A program made the position numbers and the translations under genes. The notes below the pieces were generated by a model. The model was not told the DNA's origin. It saw nothing but the letters and a program-made list of their open reading frames with translations, and ran no database searches. This document shows, in pieces, positions 42,012 to 51,575 of a DNA stretch of 64,000 bases. Position 1 is the stretch's first letter. Every line of letters starts with the position of its first letter. Source of the stretch: JBHELB01 sp041859045 (GTDB taxonomy: Bacteria; Hydrogenedentota; Hydrogenedentia; Hydrogenedentales; SLHB01); contig JBHELB010000068.1 of the NCBI GenBank assembly GCA_041859045.1, positions 1-64,000 of the forward strand, read 5' to 3'.

Positions 42012-44578
42012 CCGGAAAGCGTTCGCCTTTGTATAACCACGAGAAGGATCGCACGTCTTGGGGCCTAGTCGCGGCGCTATGGGGAATCGGCCTTGTGGCG
42101 GTGGCGTTGCGGGTCTATCGCCTCGACGCCGACAGCCTGAACACCGACGAAATCAGCACCTACCTCGGGGCGATCAAGCCGTGGTGGGACTGCCTGACTC
42201 ATCGCATCTATCCCTTGTACTATTTGTTGGCGCGCGCCGCGCTGCAACTCGGCGGCGGGGACGTGTGGCTTCGAATTCCCAGCGTCGCGGCGGGCGTGCT
42301 CGGGGTGTTCGCGCTGTACGGCGGCGTGCGCTCAAGTCACGGGCGCGGCCCGGCGCTGGCTGCGGCGTTGCTGCTGGCCGTGTCCGCGTTCCACATTCAA
42401 TACAGCCGCGAGGCGCGATTCTACGCCCTCGCGATGTTGCTCGCCGTGATGCTGGTGTGGTCGTTGTACCGCGCGCTCGAAGACGGCGGTCTGCTTCGTT
42501 GGGCGGTCTATGTGCTCACAGCGAACCTGGCGTTCATCACCCACCTCAGCCTCGCGCCTTTCGTGGCGGCGATCACCATGGCGGCGTTTCTCGTGCTGCC
42601 CTGGGCAATACGAGAAGGGCGCGAATGGCAGGCGCTCCGGCGTTACGCCGCACTCATCGTGGCTACTACCTTGACGCCACTGGCGATAGGCGCGCTGTTT
42701 TGGCGTAGCGGCGGCGCATGGCCGTCACAACTGCTCAAGTTCCACTGGCCCATGCCCACTGTCTCCGCCGCAACCGAAGCGGTGGCGGTACAAGATGTCG
42801 CCGAGCGTTATTTCCTTACGCCCATGCAATACTTGGGGTTCTTCCGCGAGTTCGTGGCATGCACGCCCTACGGCGACGCCCCGGTGATCGGCATTCTTGT
42901 CGGACTCGGCCTGTTGACCCTGCTGGGGTTGCTCTCCTGCGTACGCCGGGCTCCGGCGCTGGGCGCACTCATTGTGGCAGGTATTGTGCTTACTCCGGCG
43001 CCGTTCTTCTTCACCTCGGCGGGGCATTGGTGGGAGGCAAAGTACTTCGCCGCCGCATGGCCGCTTGCCTTGTGGCTTTGCGCGGCGGGAATGGGCGTGT
43101 TCGCCGAAACCTTGGCGCGTCCCGCAAAGAACGGAGCCACGCACACCGCGCTGAGCGCCGGCGCTCTGCTGCTCTGCCTCGTGTTGCCCGCTGCGCCGTT
43201 CTACTCGGGGCTTACGGGATTGTTTGGCCCTCGATGGACCATGTCTCACTCCGACTGGAAGGGCGCGGCGTCGTCTATGGCGCGCACGTTGGAGCACGAC
43301 GATCTTGTGTATTATCTCGCCGACTTCGGCGAGCCCGCAGCGGCATTGGATCGCCCCTTGCGTTTCTACCTGCCGCGCTACGTGGAGGACGGCGACGCCC
43401 GTCTGTTCGCCACTCAACCGTATGTTGGTCGCGCAACCGGGGAAGATATAAAGAAAACCTTGCGCCAATCGCCGTTCGCGGCTGCTTGGTTTTTCACGCA
43501 TGACCCGGCGACCGTGGCTGCGGATACAGTACAACTTCTTCAGCGCTTGGGTGCGCAACGGCGCGACTACGGCGGGCTTACGGTGTGGGCGTTGGGCAGA
43601 CCCACGCGGAACCTTTTTACGCTTGCGGGATTCGAGGACGAGTCACTTCAGGGGATTGGCCCTCCCGCCTATTGGGGTAATGCGAGTGAGGCCTTTGAAG
43701 GCGCGCACAGTCTGCGCGTCGAAAATCGCGAGGGGCGCGGTACGGTGAGCATGGGCCTGCCGCTGAGCGACGACGTGTCGACGCTGCGAAATACCCGCTT
43801 CCGCGCATGGAACAGTGGCGTACCCGCGGGGTGGACGTTGGTCGACGCCGCCAGCGCGAGCCTGTTGCGTCCTCCCGCGCCAGGCGCAGTACAAACACCG
43901 CTCGTCATTGCGCCCGGTCCAGCGGCCGTTGTTTTGAGACAACCAATCACGGTGGGGCGCGCGCCGGGACATACCGTGACGGTGAACGCAAAAGCGACTG
44001 TTGCGCCGGGCGCGGAACTGCGCGTTACGTTGCGGTACCGCACCGCGCAGGACATCGCACGCACCCTCAGCATTCCCGCCGACGGCGCATCGCATGCCCA
44101 AACGCTCGACGAAGCCGTTCCGCTGGACGCCGATCCGCGTAGTTTCGTCGTCGAGATCGAACGTGTTGCGAGCGCTGCCGGCGATGCCTCACTCGAAGAG
44201 GTGAATCTTCAAGTACAGGCTCCGGGCGAGACCATCGACCCCCTGCAACCCTATACGCTATCCCTCATGATGCGCTACTGGGATGTCCCGCTCTACGGCG
44301 AGATGGGCAGCATCGGCGTGATGGGCACGGATGCCAACGGAGAGACCTTCACGAAACCATTGATCGAGTTTGGCGATGGCGCGGACTGGCGGCGTCTGGT
44401 GTTCCATTTCGATCCAAGCAAAGACTTTCCGAACGGAGCGCGGTCGCTGCGATTGCTGGTTGCGATGCCCCCCCAAGGCACACTGTTCCTCGACAACGTG
44501 CAGTTTGAGGCGGGGACACGCCCTACGCTGTTCACTGCGGGCACGAGAATCCCGCATGACGAGGTCATTGGACCGTGA
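42008..44578 (+). CDS. Large membrane glycosyltransferase with C-terminal beta-sandwich domains
   Basis: 856 residues. The first 400 residues hold about 11 hydrophobic segments with NTDEISTY in the first loop and YSREARFYALAML, typical of GT39/ArnT-like (PMT_2) enzymes. After LGRPTRNLF (about residue 540) come two beta-rich domains resembling carbohydrate-binding sandwiches (for example SHAQTLDEAVPLD and LFLDNVQFEAG). It may glycosylate envelope or exported polymers. It overlaps the diguanylate cyclase by ATGA, which suggests cyclic di-GMP-linked regulation. Confidence 0.78.
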   Translation: MTGKRSPLYNHEKDRTSWGLVAALWGIGLVAVALRVYRLDADSLNTDEISTYLGAIKPWWDCLTHRIYPLYYLLARAALQLGGGDVWLRIPSVAAGVLGVFALYGGVRSSHGRGPALAAALLLAVSAFHIQYSREARFYALAMLLAVMLVWSLYRALEDGGLLRWAVYVLTANLAFITHLSLAPFVAAITMAAFLVLPWAIREGREWQALRRYAALIVATTLTPLAIGALFWRSGGAWPSQLLKFHWPMPTVSAATEAVAVQDVAERYFLTPMQYLGFFREFVACTPYGDAPVIGILVGLGLLTLLGLLSCVRRAPALGALIVAGIVLTPAPFFFTSAGHWWEAKYFAAAWPLALWLCAAGMGVFAETLARPAKNGATHTALSAGALLLCLVLPAAPFYSGLTGLFGPRWTMSHSDWKGAASSMARTLEHDDLVYYLADFGEPAAALDRPLRFYLPRYVEDGDARLFATQPYVGRATGEDIKKTLRQSPFAAAWFFTHDPATVAADTVQLLQRLGAQRRDYGGLTVWALGRPTRNLFTLAGFEDESLQGIGPPAYWGNASEAFEGAHSLRVENREGRGTVSMGLPLSDDVSTLRNTRFRAWNSGVPAGWTLVDAASASLLRPPAPGAVQTPLVIAPGPAAVVLRQPITVGRAPGHTVTVNAKATVAPGAELRVTLRYRTAQDIARTLSIPADGASHAQTLDEAVPLDADPRSFVVEIERVASAAGDASLEEVNLQVQAPGETIDPLQPYTLSLMMRYWDVPLYGEMGSIGVMGTDANGETFTKPLIEFGDGADWRRLVFHFDPSKDFPNGARSLRLLVAMPPQGTLFLDNVQFEAGTRPTLFTAGTRIPHDEVIGP

Positions 44579-44605
44579 GCTTCCGTCAGCGCGAAGGATG
44601 TCGGC

Positions 44606-45319
44606 ATGCCGATCTACCGGCTGAGTAGGGAGTATGCGTTTCCGCCGCCCGCACTGGCGGAAAAGGACGGACTCCTGGCCGTTGGCGGCGATCTTTCGGA
44701 GCAGCGCTTGCTCTTGGCGTACGAGATGGGCATCTTCCCATGGTACAGCGACGATTCGCCGATCCTGTGGTGGTCTCCCGACCCGCGCATGGTGCTGTTT
44801 CCGAACGATTTCCATGTGTCGCGCCGGTTACAGCGAGTCTTACGCAGCGGGCGTTTCCGTGTGACGGCGGACACGGCGTTTCGCGAAGTGATTGCCGCGT
44901 GCGCCGAACCGCAAGGCCCCGCGCGCGACGGTACATGGATTACTTCCGAGATGCAGGAAGCCTACACTCGCTTGCATGACGCCGGTTGGGCGCATTCATT
45001 CGAGACCTGGCGGGACGACGCGCTTGTCGGCGGACTCTACGGCGTGTCGCTCGGCGGGGTGTTCTTTGGTGAATCGATGTTCCACCGCACCAGCGATGCG
45101 TCTAAGGCGGCCGCCGCCACGCTCGCGGCGATCGCCCACGCCTGGCGCTTCCAGTTGATCGACTGCCAAGTGGCCAATCCGCACCTGGAACGCCTCGGAG
45201 CGCGAGAGATAGCACGCGAGCGCTTTCTGCACCTTCTGGCCGCTGCGCTTCGCATGCCTACGCGGCACGGTTCGTGGACGCAGGTCGTCGAGGAGACCGT
45301 CGTGCGCAGTTCGGCGTGA
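44606..45319 (+). CDS. aat: Leucyl/phenylalanyl-tRNA--protein transferase
   Basis: 237 residues, usual length. FPPPALAEKDGLLAVGGDLS, YEMGIFPWY and WWSPDPRMVLFP are the family's N-terminal motifs; GGLYGVSLGGVFFGESMFH is the GNAT-like core. It transfers Leu or Phe from tRNA to proteins with N-terminal Arg or Lys, creating ClpS substrates. It lies 27 bases after the glycosyltransferase. Confidence 0.95.
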   Translation: MPIYRLSREYAFPPPALAEKDGLLAVGGDLSEQRLLLAYEMGIFPWYSDDSPILWWSPDPRMVLFPNDFHVSRRLQRVLRSGRFRVTADTAFREVIAACAEPQGPARDGTWITSEMQEAYTRLHDAGWAHSFETWRDDALVGGLYGVSLGGVFFGESMFHRTSDASKAAAATLAAIAHAWRFQLIDCQVANPHLERLGAREIARERFLHLLAAALRMPTRHGSWTQVVEETVVRSSA

Positions 45320-45325
45320 CGCGTG

Positions 45326-46444
45326 TTACTTACAGACTGCGCACGCCGTGTCCATGACGCCCGGGACGGGCAGCATCGCCTTAGGCTCGCCACTGCGGTA
45401 GTCGTACCCCATGAAGGCGGCGGCCGTCGCTGCCAGTTGTCCTGCCGTGACCGGTTCCGCGGAAGCCCACTCGCCGCGTGCGGGAGTATCCGGTCCCATG
45501 AAAGCCATCCAAGTTGCATCCGAGCCCGCCAAATTCTCTCCGTGACTGCGCCATTGCGGCCCGTTGCCGCGTCCGTGGTCGGTGGCGAGAATGAGCGTCG
45601 TCTTGTTCTTGTAGCGCGGCGTGGATTGGAGGCGTTCCCACAGCGTTTTCACATAGCGATCCGCAAGCTGCAACGATCCCAGATACCTCGGATAGTCTCC
45701 TCCATGCGCCCACTCGTCCGTTTCGCCGAGCGAAAGGAACAGCACTCGCGGCTTTTCGTTCTTAAGATACTCGACCGCGGTTTCAAACGTAAGACAATCG
45801 AACGGCTCCCCGGCCCAATAGCGGGTTGTTTCCGCCTTGAGCCGGTTCAGCACCTCAAACGTCGGCGTCATGCGTATGCCCTGAACAGGATCATAGCCCG
45901 CGTTGATGAACAGCCCCGAACGCTCGTGATTCAGAATATACGGAAACAGTTCCCATGCCCCAAACGCCGCCACGCGCCCCTTCAGGCGCGGCTGACCGTT
46001 GAGCCACTCCAGCACATTCAAGTTGGGGTTCAGGATCTTGCGATTGCTGTTCACGCGCGGATCGGCCCAGCCACACAAAGTCTCGCTATAGCCGGGGTAT
46101 GAAAAATTGAGGTCGTTCGCCACCCGCGCCGCGCTGCCCGTGTCCTGATTGCCGATAACCTGGCCCTGCTTCGCCACTACGCCCCAGAAAAACGGCATCA
46201 ACAGTTCGCGGCGGGCTTCGGCGGTATCGGCCCAATAGCGGGTCTTGCTCTTCTCATCCATCTCGCCGTTGGGCTTGACGAACAGGGCTTCCTCCGCGCC
46301 GCGAAACACCTCTTGCCAACGCACACCGTCCATCATGACGAAGACCACGTTTTTCGTCTGAAGGGTCTTGCCACATTCCTTCGCGACAGCAAGCGGCGCA
46401 AAAAACAACATGGCGACCAGGACAAATCGGAACATGGCTCTCAC
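45326..46444 (-). CDS. Secreted alkaline-phosphatase-superfamily protein
   Basis: 372 residues with a signal peptide (FRFVLVAMLFFAPLAVA). Metal-site motifs of the phosphatase/sulfatase superfamily: VVFVMMDGVRWQEVF (metal Asp; the nucleophile would follow), GETDEWAHGG (Asp/His) and ATDHGRG (Asp/His). The residue equivalent to the Ser/Thr nucleophile is not evident, so activity is uncertain. GTG start with AAGGAGGG. Confidence 0.75.
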   Translation of the reverse strand: MRAMFRFVLVAMLFFAPLAVAKECGKTLQTKNVVFVMMDGVRWQEVFRGAEEALFVKPNGEMDEKSKTRYWADTAEARRELLMPFFWGVVAKQGQVIGNQDTGSAARVANDLNFSYPGYSETLCGWADPRVNSNRKILNPNLNVLEWLNGQPRLKGRVAAFGAWELFPYILNHERSGLFINAGYDPVQGIRMTPTFEVLNRLKAETTRYWAGEPFDCLTFETAVEYLKNEKPRVLFLSLGETDEWAHGGDYPRYLGSLQLADRYVKTLWERLQSTPRYKNKTTLILATDHGRGNGPQWRSHGENLAGSDATWMAFMGPDTPARGEWASAEPVTAGQLAATAAAFMGYDYRSGEPKAMLPVPGVMDTACAVCK

Positions 46445-46456
46445 GAATTTCCCTCC

Positions 46457-47641
46457 TTAGTCAATGACAATGTCCGCAAAAGAGACGATCCCCCCACTGG
46501 GATCGTCGGCGTATCCATAATAGATGCGCTCCGCCCGCTGCGCCACTCCGCCTAAGGAGCGAAGCGCCGCGTAAATGCAGTTTACTCCGCAAACGCGCCG
46601 CGCGTTCGCATCGCGCATCACCGATGCATGGAACGCCTCCGGATCAAGCGCCGCCGCATGCGCGAGGGCCTCCTCGTCGCGTTCGCGCACAGAACAGACC
46701 ACTTCGTCGCTGATATCGAAATCATCACCAAACCGACGTCCCACATGCGCGAGGTCCGCGCCCGCCAACACGAGCATGCCGCCATCGGCCTCCCGTACAG
46801 TCTCTCGGCAGACATCCAGGAACCGCTGTACGGACGGGTCTATGGCGTCATCGTCCGATGTCGAGAACGGCCCGCACAACATCGGGACGATCCGCACCTG
46901 TTCGCCGAACAGATGGGCGAGCAGCACCGCCTGGAGTTCTATGGAGTGCTCCGTGCGGTGGACGATCTCGTATTCGAAAGGATCCCACGCGCAGGCCGCC
47001 GCAAGCCGCGCGATTACGTCCTCGTCCGCGGGCAGTGCGCCCAGCGGCGTTTCGAAGCACTTGTGCGTCATCGTGATCGGTGCAGGCGGCGCCATGTGCG
47101 CCACGCCGAACAGCAGGACCGTGCGCGGCGGCGTGGTTCCCGCAAGCCGCGTGTAGCCCTTTGCATACGCGGCGGCGCCGCGGTCGTAGTCGATATGCGG
47201 AACAATAAGGCCTCGAGGAGCAGACGTGGCGGTTTCCGTGCCGAGGAAACTGTTGAGATACTCGCGCAACTCTATCGGGTCCGCCGGATAGGAGCGCCCC
47301 GCCAGATACGCTGCGCGCCGGTCGGAGCGCTGGAACGCTTGAACCACCTGATTGCGGCGCGTGTAATAAGGCGCGCTCAAGAGAAACCCCTGATCGTCCA
47401 GGTATCCGACCAGTTTGGCGATTTCGGTATCCGGCACGGCCTCGCCCACAAGCGCCTGCACGCCTTGCTGAATCTCAGCGACGTCGTTTTCGCCGTCGAG
47501 GTAGGTGGCGATGAGGAACGCCAAGGGGCTGAGCAGCAGTTGGTTTTCGATGATGCCTTCAGGGTCGCTCAGGCACACCAACTGATCCCCTTCGTGGGTG
47601 ATGGGGATCGCTTCGACATTTCGCAGCGCTGGCAAGCCCAT
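46457..47641 (-). CDS. amrB: MEMO-family protein (AmmeMemoRadiSam system protein B)
   Basis: 394 residues. The C-terminal part is MEMO: PHIDYDRG, GVAHMAPP, DLAHVGRRF and GVNCIYA give three His and one Cys as in the MEMO1 metal site. The N-terminal 110 residues are an extra PqqD/wHTH-like segment (LVCLSDPEGII...). MEMO proteins are paired with AMMECR1 and a radical SAM protein; neither partner is adjacent. The start is uncertain, with no clear ribosome site. Confidence 0.85.
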   Translation of the reverse strand: MGLPALRNVEAIPITHEGDQLVCLSDPEGIIENQLLLSPLAFLIATYLDGENDVAEIQQGVQALVGEAVPDTEIAKLVGYLDDQGFLLSAPYYTRRNQVVQAFQRSDRRAAYLAGRSYPADPIELREYLNSFLGTETATSAPRGLIVPHIDYDRGAAAYAKGYTRLAGTTPPRTVLLFGVAHMAPPAPITMTHKCFETPLGALPADEDVIARLAAACAWDPFEYEIVHRTEHSIELQAVLLAHLFGEQVRIVPMLCGPFSTSDDDAIDPSVQRFLDVCRETVREADGGMLVLAGADLAHVGRRFGDDFDISDEVVCSVRERDEEALAHAAALDPEAFHASVMRDANARRVCGVNCIYAALRSLGGVAQRAERIYYGYADDPSGGIVSFADIVID

Positions 47642-47856
47642 GACTGAATATAGACCCACCCCGGCAATTATGCAATAGGGGAAGTTCGGGCCGGGATGGC
47701 AGTTATGTCTACTTTTACCGCATTTCGAACGTTTCCGTGGGGGAGAGCTTGAGATTTGCGAGAGAGAATTGACGGCGGCCTTGGGGATGGCTAGAGTAGT
47801 CTCTGTTACGCGTAGCGATGTGGCGCGGGCAGGGTTCACGTGAAAGGGTGCTCCAA

Positions 47857-49134
47857 ATGAAGACGACGAGACGCGAGTTTGTCGGTACGGCGGCGGGATT
47901 GGCTCTGGGAGCGTTCATTGCGCGCCGCAGTTTTGCGCAGAGTCCAAATGACCGCCTCGGCATAGGGCTTATTGGTTGCGGCAAACGCGGAATGGAACTC
48001 TTGGACGAATGTCTCACCTCTCGCGACAAGCTGAATCTTGAGTTTCCGATGGTTTGCGACGTGTATCGCACGAATCTGGCCTCCGCCGTGAATCAGATCA
48101 AGGCGAAAACGGGCTCCGAGCCGAAGCAGTGCACCCGCTATGGCGAACTGCTGGCGTCGCCGGACGTGGATGTAGTCATTATCGCGACGCCGGATTTCCA
48201 GCATTGCACGATGATGATGGATGCCGCCAAGGCGGGAAAGCATATTTACGTAGAAGCGCCGATGGGAATTTCCATCGAAAGTGCGGCGAAGGCCTCGGAC
48301 GCGGTCAAAGCTGCGGGAGTCGTATGCCAAGTGGGCACGCAGCGACGATCGGATCCCCGGTATGTCGGCGCGGCCAAACTGATGGCGACCAAACCGCTGG
48401 GAAATATCTCGCGTGTCGATCTCTACTGGGCGGAAAAAGGTCCGCTGTGGCGTGAGCCCTATCGCGACATCATCCCCGAATTGGTGGATTGGGATGGGTT
48501 TACAATGGATCTTCTTGGCGTCCGCTATTTTGACAGCAACGTGTTGCGCAACTGGCAGAATTTCCGCGAATGCACTCTAGGCCTTCCTGGTCTATTTGGC
48601 TCTCATCTGACGGATCTGGTCGCCTGGTATACCGGCGAGCCCTACCCTCAGGCCGTTACCGGTATGGGAACGAACGCGGTGTGGCGAGACCGGCAGCACT
48701 ACGACAGCGTTGAGTACACTTTTCATTACCCTCGCCCAACTTCATTCTTGGTGCAGTGCAGCTTGAGTTTGGCGAACGGCGCGCGGCGCTCAGAGGCAAC
48801 TTTCTACGGTCCACGAGGCAAGTTTGACACCGATAGTTGGACGGTGACTTCAGAAGGCGCGCTGTCTGCAAAGTCCGCTCAGGCGGTAATGAAAGCCGAA
48901 CCTATCAAGGGAACATCCCACCTCGAAAACTGGATCGAGTGCGTTCGAAAAAAAGACGTCAATACGCGGGCCGACGTGAACACGGGTTTCCAGCATACGG
49001 TAGCCTCGTTCATGGCATTCGCCGCCATGGAAAGCGGGCTGCGCATGCAGTACTGGCCGGAAGAACGGGTCATGCGCAAGGGAGTCCGTCCGAAATCCCC
49101 GTACGACAAGTCTTCCTCGGGCGCGGTCATGTAG
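47857..49134 (+). CDS. Tat-exported Gfo/Idh/MocA-family oxidoreductase
   Basis: 425 residues. TRREFVGTAAGLALG is a twin-arginine signal. The Rossmann motif GLIGCGKRG, IIATPDFQH and KAGKHIYVEAPM follow; the last is the family's EKP-like catalytic Lys region with Ala-Pro in place of Lys-Pro. It is typical of the large sugar-dehydrogenase families of PVC-group bacteria. ATG 47857 has AAAGGG. It is divergent from the MEMO gene. Confidence 0.85.
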   Translation: MKTTRREFVGTAAGLALGAFIARRSFAQSPNDRLGIGLIGCGKRGMELLDECLTSRDKLNLEFPMVCDVYRTNLASAVNQIKAKTGSEPKQCTRYGELLASPDVDVVIIATPDFQHCTMMMDAAKAGKHIYVEAPMGISIESAAKASDAVKAAGVVCQVGTQRRSDPRYVGAAKLMATKPLGNISRVDLYWAEKGPLWREPYRDIIPELVDWDGFTMDLLGVRYFDSNVLRNWQNFRECTLGLPGLFGSHLTDLVAWYTGEPYPQAVTGMGTNAVWRDRQHYDSVEYTFHYPRPTSFLVQCSLSLANGARRSEATFYGPRGKFDTDSWTVTSEGALSAKSAQAVMKAEPIKGTSHLENWIECVRKKDVNTRADVNTGFQHTVASFMAFAAMESGLRMQYWPEERVMRKGVRPKSPYDKSSSGAVM

Positions 49135-49143
49135 GCAATCGGT

Positions 49144-50313
49144 TTAGGAATCCTGCTGAAGACGTTTTCGCGCTTCGCCCGACAGCAGTGTGTGGGTATG
49201 CCCGAGGATTTCCGGGATACGTTCCGCGTGCGGCGACCGACGCAAGCTGGCGCGCAGATCGAGGGTGGCCGCGTTGGCTGCCTGGTTTCCAGGAAACCAG
49301 TCTCCCCCGTGGCCGAGCAGGTTGTAACGCATGCGCCCGAACTCCACAAGGTCAAAGGCCTTGACCAAATTGTAGAGACGCAGCACCCACGGAATGTTGA
49401 TCTCGCCGGGCGTTTCGTTCCACTCCGGAAGTCCCTGCTGCCAGGTAGCCGCCCAGTCCGCGCCGACGGTCCGTTCGAGTTCCGCCCGCAGCCGTTGCTC
49501 GATCTCGGGAAGCAATTCATCCGCGCGATCGAGCAGTTCGGCCGTCTGCAGGTGAACGTCGAAATCCGATGGACGCGCCACGCCGCAGCTCAGCGTATGC
49601 ACCTCGGGCCGCCGCAGACAGAATAGCCCATTGAAGACCATTGGGTGCAGCGGCGCGCACAATTCCACGAGTTTCGCCGATGGCGAGTACAGCATCCCGC
49701 CCTTGTCATTTGGACTGATAATGAACACGCCCATGTCGCGGCGATGCGCCTCTTCGATGGCGGGCCAGTTGTCCTGAAAAATGTAGTACCAATGCAGGTT
49801 CACATAATCGAAAACGCCGGTCCGAATCGCATTCAAAATTACGCTCAGCGATCCATGTGTGGAAAACCCAATGTGACGAATCCGGCCCTCGCGCTTCCAT
49901 GCCAGTGCCGTATCCAGACAACGCAGGGTGTTTTCCAGGGCTTGCGCGGTGTTGATCCCGTGAAAGGCGAAAAGATCGAGGTAATCCAAGCCAAGGAGAC
50001 GCATGGAGGTTTCGAAATTCTGTGCGAACTTCGCCGGATCCGAATCGGGCCCGACCTTGGTCTGCACGATGAGTTCGTGGCGCGGCAACGTGGGGAGAAT
50101 GCGTCCGAGTTGGGCTTCGCTTGTGCCATAGCCGCGCGCCGTCTCGATGTGGTGAATGCCCGCTTCCAGCGCACGCCGCACGCACGCTTCGACATTCGCT
50201 TGGCTTTCTGCAGGGATAGCTTCCGCGCCGTTCCAGGAATGTTGGTAGCGCATGCCGCCGCAGCTAATCACGGGGATCTGAAGCTCCGTCTTACCGAACC
50301 GACGGTACTTCAT
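49144..50313 (-). CDS. Aldo/keto reductase
   Basis: 389 residues. The catalytic tetrad positions are HIETARGYG (Tyr; the usual Asp is Glu), QTKVG (Lys) and FAFHGI (His). NADPH-binding features appear as IRHIGFSTHG. The C-terminal part is longer than in small AKRs. The substrate is unknown. It is convergent with the oxidoreductase and could act on the same sugar pathway. Confidence 0.85.
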   Translation of the reverse strand: MKYRRFGKTELQIPVISCGGMRYQHSWNGAEAIPAESQANVEACVRRALEAGIHHIETARGYGTSEAQLGRILPTLPRHELIVQTKVGPDSDPAKFAQNFETSMRLLGLDYLDLFAFHGINTAQALENTLRCLDTALAWKREGRIRHIGFSTHGSLSVILNAIRTGVFDYVNLHWYYIFQDNWPAIEEAHRRDMGVFIISPNDKGGMLYSPSAKLVELCAPLHPMVFNGLFCLRRPEVHTLSCGVARPSDFDVHLQTAELLDRADELLPEIEQRLRAELERTVGADWAATWQQGLPEWNETPGEINIPWVLRLYNLVKAFDLVEFGRMRYNLLGHGGDWFPGNQAANAATLDLRASLRRSPHAERIPEILGHTHTLLSGEARKRLQQDS

Positions 50314-50355
50314 ACCACCTCCTCACCTTGTCCGCGTCACAAGTATACGCGGGGT

Positions 50356-51222
50356 TTACTGGTGGGAAGCCTCGTTGCTGACCGGCATTTGCGAATCCGC
50401 CGACCATTCCTGCATGGCCCCGTCAAAGAGAGTTGGCGCCATGCGGCCAGTCATGCGAAACACGAAGTACCCAATACTGCCGTTCAGGCCGGTGCTGCCC
50501 ACCGCAATCACATGTGTGTTGCTCTCAACACCCCGTTCGACCAGGATATTCTCGAGATCGTACACCGGCTTGAAGGTATTAAACGGCCCCTCGACAAAGG
50601 ACTTCGCGGGAACGTTCTTCGCGTTGGGGATATGGCCTTGCCGCGCGCCGGCCGGGTCCAACGCCGCGCCCGTATAGACCTCCGTGTCGCGCACATCCGC
50701 CACGACGCCGGTCTGATCCTGTAAGGTCTGAGCCACATGACGGAGCGGAGCCAGGCGATCGGTGATGGGACGCAACGAGGCCAAACTGACAGGTTGCGGC
50801 GTCGCCGCACCACTCTCGACCGCATGTCCGTCAAACGTCCATTTTTCATAGCCGCCGTTCAGAATGGACAGTTGCGGATACCCAAGGTAATCCAACGCCC
50901 AGAACAGGCGCGTCGCCAATTGCAGGTCGTTCAACGTGCCCGAAAAGCCGTAAATCACCACGTGGCGTTCTGGGGCGACTCCCGCCTGCTCCAGAACGGG
51001 CGTCAATGCCGCGACAAGCGTCGTGCCTGCGGAGTTTTCATGGACCGCCATATCGACATTCACAGCGTTCGGAATGTGACCCTGCTCAAACATCGACCTA
51101 GAGCGAACATCCACCAAAAGAACTTGGTCTAAAGACAGCAGGTCCTCCGCGGACACCAGCATCTTCTCCGACGCAAACGCCCCCGCCAACGAGATGACCA
51201 TCGCCAACCCTACTGACAGCAT
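50356..51222 (-). CDS. Exported double-rhodanese protein without catalytic cysteines
   Basis: 288 residues. A signal peptide (MLSVGLAMVISLAGAFA) precedes two rhodanese domains (VLLVDVRSRSMFEQGHIPNA and VVADVRDTEVY...GHIPNAKNV). The active-site loop reads YGFSGT in the first domain and VGSTGL in the second, so neither has the Cys that normally carries persulfide. It probably binds rather than transfers sulfur. ATG 51222 with GGGAGAG. Confidence 0.82.
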   Translation of the reverse strand: MLSVGLAMVISLAGAFASEKMLVSAEDLLSLDQVLLVDVRSRSMFEQGHIPNAVNVDMAVHENSAGTTLVAALTPVLEQAGVAPERHVVIYGFSGTLNDLQLATRLFWALDYLGYPQLSILNGGYEKWTFDGHAVESGAATPQPVSLASLRPITDRLAPLRHVAQTLQDQTGVVADVRDTEVYTGAALDPAGARQGHIPNAKNVPAKSFVEGPFNTFKPVYDLENILVERGVESNTHVIAVGSTGLNGSIGYFVFRMTGRMAPTLFDGAMQEWSADSQMPVSNEASHQ

Positions 51223-51575
51223 GTCGAGTACTCTCCCTCGCTTGTATGCGCACACCTACTCTCGATACACTTCGTCAAGAGCAGCGCGCAGTGTACCTGA
51301 AACGCGCCGGGAACTGCAAAAAAGCCTTCCTCAGCGACTTCAAGCTGCGAAAGAGCCGATTTCCCCGACCCAAAAGGCGGATCCCACCGGCCTTTGCGGA
51401 GTTCTGGAATATTCCCCTGTGCTCGTGCTAAAATAAGGCAAAGGCTCGGCGCTTTACCGTGCGCACGGGGCGAGTTTTGTGCCCGCGCGCAGATGGTTTT
51501 TGTTTGTTTGAGAAGGCGGGGCGCAGGCGTTTCAGATTTCACAAGGGATTGATAACGTTTTAGATAGGGGTATTC
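51223..51575 (+). other. Intergenic region before pta, 353 bases
   Basis: No gene. TGC-TAAAAT at 51427-51434 could be an extended -10 box for pta-ackA, leaving a leader of about 135 bases; I see no matching -35. AGGGG lies six bases before the pta ATG. Confidence 0.4.

Noticed and set aside
51246..51431. Small plus-strand ORF before pta
   Set aside because: No ribosome site, basic shadow-like composition and overlap with the rhodanese upstream region.
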